Shown here: positions 24,582 through 32,121 of the stretch, in pieces
How positions within the stretch are numbered: the stretch's first letter is position 1
Layout: every line of letters begins with the position of its first letter
NCBI RefSeq assembly: GCF_041379765.1
Contig: NZ_CP166919.1
Span: 2,480,001-2,544,000, forward strand
Direction of reading: 5' to 3'
From: Thalassotalea sp. Sam97
GTDB lineage: Bacteria; Pseudomonadota; Gammaproteobacteria; Enterobacterales; Alteromonadaceae
Length of the DNA: 64,000 nt
The notes under the pieces: generated by a model
Database searches by the model: none
Told to the model about the DNA's origin: nothing
The model's input: only the letters and a program-made list of their open reading frames with translations
Made by a program: the position numbers and the translations under genes

Positions 24582-24986
24582 TTAACCACCCGTTGCTGCA
24601 GCAATAGAAATCTTATCGATTCCTGCATCTTTAATTGCATCCATAACTTTAACAACAACGCCATGCTTAGCGCCTTTGTCAGCTTGGATGATAACAATAT
24701 CGGTTGGTTGTTCAGCAAGTAGTTTTTCAATGTTTGCAGATACACGCTCAACATCAACTACACGCTTGTCCATCCAAATTTCACCGTTTTCACGAACAGC
24801 AATGAAGATGTTCGCTGAAGGTTTTTTACTCGCATTAGCCGCTTTCGGCTTTTGCACATCAATACCAGCTTCTTTCACGAATGAAGTGGTTACGATGAAG
24901 AAAATAAGCATGATGAATACGATGTCTAGCATCGGCGTCATATCTACTGCTGCTTCTTCTTCTTCACGAATGCGTTTACGTGCCAT
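24582..24986 (-). CDS. ExbD2 biopolymer transport protein
   Basis: 134 aa. A single N-terminal membrane helix carries the proton-relay Asp (VDMTPMLDIVFIMLIFFIV), followed by the periplasmic domain (DIVIIQADKGAKHGVVVKVM). It forms the TonB motor with ExbB. Twelve bases after exbB. Confidence 0.95.
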   Translation of the reverse strand: MARKRIREEEEAAVDMTPMLDIVFIMLIFFIVTTSFVKEAGIDVQKPKAANASKKPSANIFIAVRENGEIWMDKRVVDVERVSANIEKLLAEQPTDIVIIQADKGAKHGVVVKVMDAIKDAGIDKISIAAATGG

Positions 24987-24998
24987 GTGAAAATCTCT

Positions 24999-25523
24999 CT
25001 AGTGATGAGGCAAGCTATCAACTAGCTTGGCCTTCGCCATTTTTACTTTCGCGTCTAGTCTGGTGCTAAAGAACACACCAGAAAGGGCTGCTACCATACC
25101 CGCCATTGTCGGGATTGTTGCCATTGAGATACCGTCTGCCATAAGGCGTGGGTTACCTGTCCCTTGTGTAGCCATTGTTTCGAATACTGCAATCATACCG
25201 GTTACAGTACCTAGTAGGCCAATAAGAGGACACATGGCAACAAGAGTTTTAATAGTCAGCATACGCGCGTCTAATATCTCTGTCGCTTCAGAAATCCATG
25301 TATCTCTAATTCTGTGAGCATACCATGATGTTGTATCGGTTCTAGCATCCCACTTAGCAATAATATCTTGCTTCATTTTTGGGTACACAGCCATTAAGAA
25401 CCAGTACTTTTCAATCATTAATATCCACATTAAGAAGAGCGCCACGGCAACGAAGTATAAAACTCCACCACCGGTGGCTATAAATTCCCTGACAGATTCC
25501 CAAAGCTCTATCAGGTATAACAT
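24999..25523 (-). CDS. ExbB2 biopolymer transport protein
   Basis: 174 aa MotA/TolQ/ExbB-family channel, shorter than classical ExbB (about 240 aa) but usual for ExbB2. Three membrane segments; conserved CPLIGLLGTVTGMIAVFE and MAGMVAALSGVFF. Start overlaps the ttpC stop (TAATG). Confidence 0.94.
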   Translation of the reverse strand: MLYLIELWESVREFIATGGGVLYFVAVALFLMWILMIEKYWFLMAVYPKMKQDIIAKWDARTDTTSWYAHRIRDTWISEATEILDARMLTIKTLVAMCPLIGLLGTVTGMIAVFETMATQGTGNPRLMADGISMATIPTMAGMVAALSGVFFSTRLDAKVKMAKAKLVDSLPHH

Positions 25524-26881
25524 TACTGTTTCTCCTTCTCAGCGATCTCAGCAATGATACCCGCGCTTTGCTCGTCAAGAACATGGAAAATCTGCTTACC
25601 ACGAGTTGCCACGATTGAGTGGATAAGAATTAGTGGTAATGCTGCGATTAGACCCATAGCGGTTGTTACAAGTGCCATAGAGATATCACCAGCCATGATT
25701 TTCGGGTCACCAGTACCGTATAGAGTGATTGATTGGAACGTACCGATCATACCAACAACTGTACCTAGTAGACCTAATAATGGAGCGATAGCGGCGAAAA
25801 TCTTGATGATGTTAATACCACGTTCAACTTTAGGCGTTTCACGTAAGATAGCTTCATCAAGTTTCAGCTCTAAAGACTCAGCATCGATGTCTTTGTTTTC
25901 GTTGTAAACCATTAGCATACGACCAAGTGGGTTGTCTGCTTTAGGTTGTGCAGTGTTTTTAAGTTGCTTGCGGATTTTCGCACCAACAGTACCTAAGTAA
26001 ACTAAACGCTCAAGAGCGATTAATAGACCTAAGATAAGAACTGCAGTGATTACGTAACCAACGGTACCACCTTGGTGGAAACGCTCTTCTAGAGTCGCTT
26101 TTTGCGTTTCTAGGTTAAGAATTTGACCTTTTGATGGGTCAAGGAATAATGGTGCGTAACCTGCGTCGTTTGCAGAAAACGGTGCAACAGTACCAACGAT
26201 AGAGCCGTCAGGTTGCTTACCTAGAGGCTGGATTAGACCTTGCTCATCGTTGTAGTTTAAGTAACCGATCTCTGGAGATACTAAGTTGAATGAACCAACA
26301 CGAGTTACCGTGCCTTGGCTCTTAGTACCATCTAGGTTAGTGATTTCTGCATCGAAAGTTGCAACTTTACCAGACTCAGTCATTTCAGTTTGTAGAGCAA
26401 ACCATAGCTCTTCTAGTTCTGAAAGTACTGGGATTTCTTTCGCATTAGCTAGCTTTTCTAAAACTTGCTCACGACCTGGGTATTGTGCAGAAACAACAGA
26501 TGTTGCGATACGACCGTATGCGTTACCTGATGCACGACGAACAACACCAAACATTTCGCCTAAGTCGCCTTTAGCAGCTTCTAGCTCAGCTTCTTTGTTG
26601 GTAAGCGTTGTTTCGTTGTCAGCAAAAGCTTTCGTTAAACGTGCGTTACGTGCGTTTTCTGCGGCTAAGTCTGCTTTCGCTTTGTTCAATAAAGCTTGCT
26701 TGTCAGAGCGCTCTGAAAGGAACTCTGCTTCACGCTTTTTATCAAGCTTAGCTTCTGAAACACGATCAGATTTGATTTGCTTTAATAGGTCATCTAACGT
26801 GTTTGCGTTAGCGGTTGTCGCAATACCTGCTGTTAGAGCCATAGTTGCAGCGATAGCTGCGCTTTTAATAAACTTTTTCAT
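25523..26881 (-). CDS. TtpC-like MotA/TolQ/ExbB protein with periplasmic coiled coil
   Basis: 452 aa. A Sec signal peptide (to about residue 26, TTANANT), a long charged coiled coil (about 30-110), a globular periplasmic part, and a C-terminal MotA/TolQ/ExbB domain (APLLGLLGTVVGMIGTFQ). TtpC is the additional component required by TonB2 systems in Vibrio; the order DUF3450-TtpC-ExbB2-ExbD2-TonB2-TPR supports the call. Start overlaps the previous stop by one base. Confidence 0.9.
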   Translation of the reverse strand: MKKFIKSAAIAATMALTAGIATTANANTLDDLLKQIKSDRVSEAKLDKKREAEFLSERSDKQALLNKAKADLAAENARNARLTKAFADNETTLTNKEAELEAAKGDLGEMFGVVRRASGNAYGRIATSVVSAQYPGREQVLEKLANAKEIPVLSELEELWFALQTEMTESGKVATFDAEITNLDGTKSQGTVTRVGSFNLVSPEIGYLNYNDEQGLIQPLGKQPDGSIVGTVAPFSANDAGYAPLFLDPSKGQILNLETQKATLEERFHQGGTVGYVITAVLILGLLIALERLVYLGTVGAKIRKQLKNTAQPKADNPLGRMLMVYNENKDIDAESLELKLDEAILRETPKVERGINIIKIFAAIAPLLGLLGTVVGMIGTFQSITLYGTGDPKIMAGDISMALVTTAMGLIAALPLILIHSIVATRGKQIFHVLDEQSAGIIAEIAEKEKQ

Positions 26882-27657
26882 TATTCACCCGCTGCATATA
26901 CTGGTAATTTAACTAAGTCAGGCGCAGACTGCTTACGAGCCATACGAATTGCTTTAGTGATTGGGTTTAAGTATTCATCACCCAGTGCTTTCCAGCTGCG
27001 ATCGCTGTGATCCCAGATCCACGCATTTTTAAGATCAAGAGACTGAGCTACTAGCACAGTACGACCCATGTGAACGAAGTCAACGGTAATAGTTTGACCT
27101 TCAAACTCTAAGTCGCCTTGGTAAGCAGAGAACATTGAACCGTAATCAGTTTCAATTTCGTATGCTTCAAGTACCAAACGGAATTGCTCAGCAACAGAGA
27201 TACCTTGACGAGACATAACGTCGTTTAAGCGCTCTAAACGAGCTTGACGGTCTGCTAAGTTTACAGGAATGTCGGCTTCAACGAATTGCTCTAATGAATC
27301 AATCATTTTGTACATTAGAGGAACAACACCTTGTTTAGTGTTTTGAATTGTACCGATTTGACGCTCTAGAGATGCAATACCACGGTTTTGGTCATCAACT
27401 AAACGTTGAATGTGGTCATTGTATACTTTTAGGTTTTCAGTTTCGTCAACAACTGTACGGTACTCAGCAAGTAATTCTTGAGTCTGAGTGTAAATGTTAT
27501 TGATTTTTTCTTGCGATTTAGCAGACGCTTTAACTGTCGCTGCTTCAACCTTTTGAAGTTCATTTAGGCTGCTAGCAGAAGCAACGTTGCTGCCGGCTAA
27601 CGCCAAGGCGCCGATAATCGTTGAAGCGATTAGGCTTTTCTTGCTCATTTTGGACAT
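26881..27657 (-). CDS. DUF3450 periplasmic protein, first gene of the TonB2 operon
   Basis: 258 aa from ATG 27657 (GGGA five bases upstream; the longer frame begins with TTG). Signal peptide cleaved near VASAS. About residues 35-110 form a coiled coil (EKINNIYTQTQELLAEYR, DDQNRGIASLERQIG). DUF3450 family of unknown function; almost always upstream of ttpC in marine gammaproteobacteria. A periplasmic partner of TtpC is inferred. Confidence 0.9.
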   Translation of the reverse strand: MSKMSKKSLIASTIIGALALAGSNVASASSLNELQKVEAATVKASAKSQEKINNIYTQTQELLAEYRTVVDETENLKVYNDHIQRLVDDQNRGIASLERQIGTIQNTKQGVVPLMYKMIDSLEQFVEADIPVNLADRQARLERLNDVMSRQGISVAEQFRLVLEAYEIETDYGSMFSAYQGDLEFEGQTITVDFVHMGRTVLVAQSLDLKNAWIWDHSDRSWKALGDEYLNPITKAIRMARKQSAPDLVKLPVYAAGE

Positions 27658-28417
27658 AATTCCCAACCAATTGCTATTTAACTTGTTCCAATAAACCCGA
27701 TACTAGGGTTCGCGGATCTGATTTTGTTACCGATTGTAACCTAATCAGTGCTCTTAAGTTGTAATAAAATAGAAACACCACCGTGTTAACCTAATATGTC
27801 CTAAGTTAACACCAAAGACACGTTACGTTAGCAAAGTAGCAAAACTATTCTGTTTTTCATAAAAAGACAGCTGTATATAAGACAATAGCTAGCGCCTAAT
27901 GTCAATCATTTTGCGCTAAGCGGGCTTATTGTGTACGAAAAAACCTTACATTGTATTTTTTTTGCTCTGCTTTACGAAAAACTATACTGAAATTGCATTC
28001 AGTTAACATTTTTAATTCACCAAGCCGTCTGAGTCAACGCTTAAAAATTATACTTTTTGTAACAACTTTGAGTACGTCGTTACGTGTCAAAAGCGGGCAA
28101 ATAAATCGCGATTCGTCGTTAATTGTTCGCTTGCCTGTTCCAGCGGAACTACCGAGCTAAAATCGCGATCTTGTCATTAGCAATGAACCTCTTTGTAAGT
28201 GCAAAGCTTGACCAAAACCTAGACTAACTGACCATAAAAGGTAGCAAACACTTATAAATAAGCAAAAAAATAGGTTAAATCGCTGGTAATTTAATGTTAA
28301 AGAAATGTATAAATAGCGTATTAAAGAGAAAGGTGACGAAAAGTTTTGGGTCGAATAACAAACAATTTAAAAGCCTTTCTGTTCATTGCTAACCATCATG
28401 ATAAGTGTTGTAATAAT
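27658..28417. other. Divergent intergenic region, TonB2 operon / TPR oxygenase gene
   Basis: AT-rich, 760 bp. It must hold promoters for both directions. No Fur-box-like palindrome was recognised upstream of the TonB2 operon. A 69-codon frame at 27951-28160 has neither ribosome site nor family resemblance and is not called. Confidence 0.6.
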
Positions 28418-30244
28418 ATGACCAATTTAGCAAACGCGCTCCAACAAGCCGCAACGGCTTTTTCGCAAAATAATTTCCCTCTCGTAAAACAGCTCTGCCA
28501 ACGCATCCTCAGTGCCGTTTCTGAGCAGCCTGATGCATTGCATATGCTTGCCATGGTCGATAGTCGCTTAGGTCAGCATCAATCTGCTGAAACATTATTT
28601 AAAAAAGCGCTAAACCGCCAACAGACAAACCCTAGTTTGTATTTTAATTTCGCTAATCATACGTTGGCACAGAAAAAATTTACCGACGCTATTAAGTTAT
28701 ATCAACAATGCATCGCAATAGACTCTGCTCATTATAATGCCCACTACAATTTAGGTATCGCCGCGACACATAACAATCAGCTCCCGCTGGCGATAAAACA
28801 CTTAGTAAAGGCTGTCGAGTTGCAACCCAACAACGCCAATATCGATATAGCATTGGGTATTGCATATAAGAACAATGATGAATATAAAAAAGCCATCGAA
28901 GCCTTCGATAAAGCCATACAAAACGATAATCAAAACTTTAACGCTTGGTTTAATAAAGGCTCGACGCTACGGGCTACCGGTGATAGCGCGCAAGCGCTAG
29001 CGTGCTATCAACAAATCGCGGTATCTGGTGAGCAACGAGCCGATTATCACTTTAGCTTAGGTTGTGTGTATTATGATCTCAACCGCTTTACCGAGGCTGA
29101 GCAGTCGTTAACACGAGCGTTAACCATCGAGCCAGAGTTTGTCCTCGCCCATGAAACCCTTAGCAAGTTACGATGGGAAATTAATCGCGACAATGACTTT
29201 ACATCGAGTTACCCAAAAGCAAAACAAGCCATTTCGCATGCGAGCCTACCGCTAACCTATTCTTATATTTCACAATTACTGCTCAGCAAGCAATATCACA
29301 AAGCATTTGCTGAATCCGAGCTGGCGATTGAGCAATTTGGACAAACTCCCGAACTGCTCCACATAAAAGCAACATCGTATACCTTCATTAAGCCGTCAGA
29401 GGACTGGCGCGAACGCTGTTTACAATGGTTTGAGACATGTGTAAAAATGTCGCCGAACAACGTCCGTTTTCGTATCGATTTAGCAAGCCAATATATCCAC
29501 TTACAAGACTACACAAGTGCCTTAGCCCATTTACAACAAGCACTTAACATTGCACCTCATGATCAAGAAGTATGGTCATATATGGGCATTTGCTGGCGAT
29601 TAACTGGCGATGATAGAGCCTGTTGGCTAAATGACTATAAACGATTAGTGAAAACACACACCCTTATAGCCCCGAAAGGCTACGATAATCTAGAGCATTT
29701 TTTAGCCGAACTTAAAGGTTATTTGACCAACTTACATCAAGCCAACAAAAGCCCACTAGATCAAAGTGTAAGACAAGGCTCACAAACGGCTGGTCACTTA
29801 TTGCTAAAATCCGAGCCGATAATACAACAGTTAAACCACGCGATTGAGCAACAAGTTTCGCTATACCTTGCCGAGCTACCGCAAGACGTTAAACACCCGT
29901 TTTTACAACGAAACAACCAACGTTTTAAGATAGCTGGAAGCTGGTCTGTAAAACTAAAAGATAATGGCTTTCATAGTAATCACATTCATCCTGCCGGGTG
30001 GCTATCAGCTCCTGTTTATATTGCCACACCCGATGTCATGTCGAATAATGATAGTGACAAACAGGGATGGATAAAATTTGGTGAAACATCATTAGAATTA
30101 GCGAACAAAGAACAAGTCGCATTGTCTGTGTGCCCCCAGCCTGGACAAATAATATTTTTCCCAAGTTACATGTGGCACGGCACCAATCCATTTCATGCAC
30201 CACAGTCACGAATAACTACCGCGCTAGATATTCAACCCAGATAA
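28418..30244 (+). CDS. TPR protein with C-terminal 2-oxoglutarate/Fe(II) oxygenase-like domain
   Basis: 608 aa from ATG 28418 (MTNLANALQQAA); a TTG 72 bases earlier is less likely. About residues 5-450 are tetratricopeptide repeats (for example AHYNLGIAATHNNQLPLAIK, AWFNKGSTLRATGDSAQAL). The C-terminus matches the putative 2OG-Fe(II) oxygenase family: SNHIHPAGWLSAPVYI (His ligands near residue 520) and IIFFPSYMWHGTNPF with a second His near residue 585, then SRITTALDIQ. Substrate unknown, probably a protein or peptide bound by the TPRs. Convergent with a TPR-sulfotransferase gene. Confidence 0.87.
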   Translation: MTNLANALQQAATAFSQNNFPLVKQLCQRILSAVSEQPDALHMLAMVDSRLGQHQSAETLFKKALNRQQTNPSLYFNFANHTLAQKKFTDAIKLYQQCIAIDSAHYNAHYNLGIAATHNNQLPLAIKHLVKAVELQPNNANIDIALGIAYKNNDEYKKAIEAFDKAIQNDNQNFNAWFNKGSTLRATGDSAQALACYQQIAVSGEQRADYHFSLGCVYYDLNRFTEAEQSLTRALTIEPEFVLAHETLSKLRWEINRDNDFTSSYPKAKQAISHASLPLTYSYISQLLLSKQYHKAFAESELAIEQFGQTPELLHIKATSYTFIKPSEDWRERCLQWFETCVKMSPNNVRFRIDLASQYIHLQDYTSALAHLQQALNIAPHDQEVWSYMGICWRLTGDDRACWLNDYKRLVKTHTLIAPKGYDNLEHFLAELKGYLTNLHQANKSPLDQSVRQGSQTAGHLLLKSEPIIQQLNHAIEQQVSLYLAELPQDVKHPFLQRNNQRFKIAGSWSVKLKDNGFHSNHIHPAGWLSAPVYIATPDVMSNNDSDKQGWIKFGETSLELANKEQVALSVCPQPGQIIFFPSYMWHGTNPFHAPQSRITTALDIQPR

Positions 30245-30260
30245 CGTATATCAACAATGA

Positions 30261-30300
30261 GAAAGTCTGAGCGTGCCTTGTTGCGCACGTTCAGATTTTC
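30261..30300. terminator. Bidirectional terminator between convergent TPR-enzyme genes
   Basis: TCTGAGCGTGC (30266-30276), 8-nt loop, GCACGTTCAGA (30285-30295), with AAA before and TTTTC after. Ten of eleven stem pairs are standard. Confidence 0.7.
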
Positions 30301-30394
30301 TCTATCATGAAAATCAGCTGAGTATTTGCTAGCTTACTGTGTTATTCAGGGCTGCCTCGTTAACTCGCTAGCCAGAAATTGCCCAACCGATTCG

Positions 30395-31912
30395 CTAACG
30401 AGTCAATTGCGCCACCAAATCATCACCTAGCGCATCCGTTAACAACCCTTGATAATTTTTCCAACGTCCGCTTGAGCTGGTATAAAGAGGTTTGCGAACT
30501 TGCCATACACTCGCCGTTTTAACTGTTGTGCTATTTTTATAAAAATCTAAGCACCCAGGTTCGTACGATAACTCTAGAAATGCTAAAACGGATGCAACCG
30601 TCGGTTCAGGCTCCGTGACTAGGTTTTCATAATCGACAATAAAAACCTTATTGGGGAATAACGCACACCAATGGTCAATTAAGGCTTGTTGTTGCTGGTA
30701 GTAATGGAGACAATCTTTCAGATCGGCGGCGTAATGATAGCTTGGCCCCAACTGTAAAAAGTAATTGGACAAGCAATTATCTAACACATTACGACGGCTA
30801 AAAATGATTTTTGCATTAGGGAACATGGTCAGAATTAGACCCACATAGATAAAGTTATCGGGACGTTTATCAATGACAAGGTTCGCATCAGCAAATGCAT
30901 TGTGCAAATCGTTCTGATACCCCTTTGCAATACGTGTTAGTTGATTTTCATCAATAGTATTTAGCCCGCTTGGAAAGTGAGGCAACAATGCTTTTAGCTC
31001 CCGCAATAAGTATTCTCTTTCACCGCCTGCGGTAATTGCTGAATGGCCGGCAAGCACCTGTTCAAGTAGTGTCGATCCAGAACGAAACATACCGCAAACG
31101 AAAATGTGTTTATCAGCGTTGTTGAGCTGATGTTGGGCGACAAAATCTTTGCTTAGGTACTGTTTGATGTTGCCGAACGTGTCAGCAACGTCCATTTTAT
31201 TATAGGCTGGCAATATATAGCGATTTAGGGTGTTTGCTTGCTGATACCAAGCCCCTGCGTCACTGTATTGTTGCAAATCATCAAAGGCTTTACCGAGTGC
31301 ATAGCGAGCTGAAATATGTGATTGTAACGTCTCTCTGTTCGGCGGCTGTTGGCAAAAATGAGTTAATGTTTTTATCGCTTTGTGCTCTGCGCTTTGACAA
31401 TCTTGCAAGTGAAGAATACGCGCGTGGGCATCAATATAACCAGGTTGCAACTCGATGATTTTACTGAATAATGTTAATGCCTCCTGACGATGACCATCAT
31501 CCTCTTCAAGGTTGGCAAGGTTATATAAGGCTGAAATGTAATCTGGTTTAATGGTTAGTGCCTTATCAAGTGCCTTTCTAGCATTGTCGTTATCTCGTAA
31601 AAAGTCACTGTATATCAACGCGATATTTAGGAACACTTCTTCCGGTGATGAGATCCCTAAGGCATAGGCACGTTGATAACATTCAATGCTCTGCTTGTAA
31701 TCCTGCGCAAGCTTTAATTGATAAGCAAAGTTAAAATGACCGTCTGCGTCATTTGGTTGTAGCTCAATATAAGGTTGGTAGCAGCGCACGGCTTCGCGCC
31801 ATTTCTTAAATTGGCTAAAGTAACCGGCAAGCTGATCGTAATATACGCGATTGGTTGGTGATTGGGCGATTTTTTGCTGAAGATGAGTAACGGCTTGTGG
31901 ATTAAACTGCAT
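30395..31912 (-). CDS. TPR-sulfotransferase fusion protein
   Basis: 505 aa. Residues 1-240 are tetratricopeptide repeats (GHFNFAYQLKLAQDYKQSIE, SALYNLANLEEDDGHRQEAL). Residues about 265-505 match PAPS-dependent sulfotransferases: the 5'-phosphosulfate loop FVCGMFRSGSTLLEQVLAGH, then IFSRRNVLDNCLSNYF as the 3'-phosphate motif. It should transfer sulfate to a tyrosine or other hydroxyl of a target recognised by the TPRs; no target is visible. Adjacent to a 2OG oxygenase with similar TPR architecture and to a TonB receptor. Confidence 0.88.
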   Translation of the reverse strand: MQFNPQAVTHLQQKIAQSPTNRVYYDQLAGYFSQFKKWREAVRCYQPYIELQPNDADGHFNFAYQLKLAQDYKQSIECYQRAYALGISSPEEVFLNIALIYSDFLRDNDNARKALDKALTIKPDYISALYNLANLEEDDGHRQEALTLFSKIIELQPGYIDAHARILHLQDCQSAEHKAIKTLTHFCQQPPNRETLQSHISARYALGKAFDDLQQYSDAGAWYQQANTLNRYILPAYNKMDVADTFGNIKQYLSKDFVAQHQLNNADKHIFVCGMFRSGSTLLEQVLAGHSAITAGGEREYLLRELKALLPHFPSGLNTIDENQLTRIAKGYQNDLHNAFADANLVIDKRPDNFIYVGLILTMFPNAKIIFSRRNVLDNCLSNYFLQLGPSYHYAADLKDCLHYYQQQQALIDHWCALFPNKVFIVDYENLVTEPEPTVASVLAFLELSYEPGCLDFYKNSTTVKTASVWQVRKPLYTSSSGRWKNYQGLLTDALGDDLVAQLTR

Positions 31913-32071
31913 TATTGATAACTAACAGGCACTAACAATAACAACCAGTATACCTCGAGTTAACGACAAATTTAACCGTTAAATTTAATCACTAAGCATC
32001 AATAAAACTTATATAAAGCTAAAACTCAATAACAAGGTGTTGATACCACTTTAGTGCTCAGTTTGTGGTAT

Positions 32072-32100
32072 AAAAAAAGTGAGCCGAAGCTCACTTTTTA
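32072..32100 (-). terminator. Terminator of the TonB-dependent receptor gene
   Basis: Read on the minus strand: AAAAAGTGAGC, loop TTCG, GCTCACTTTTT followed by TT. A perfect 11-bp stem, about 22 bases after the stop. Confidence 0.9.
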
Positions 32101-32121
32101 TCACATACAATCTAATTCAAA

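Noticed and set aside
26286..26912. 208-codon plus-strand ORF antisense to ttpC
   Set aside because: Ser/Ala-rich shadow of the well-supported ttpC reading frame on the other strand.
27951..28160. 69-codon plus-strand ORF in the divergent intergenic region
   Set aside because: AT-rich random-looking protein, no ribosome site.
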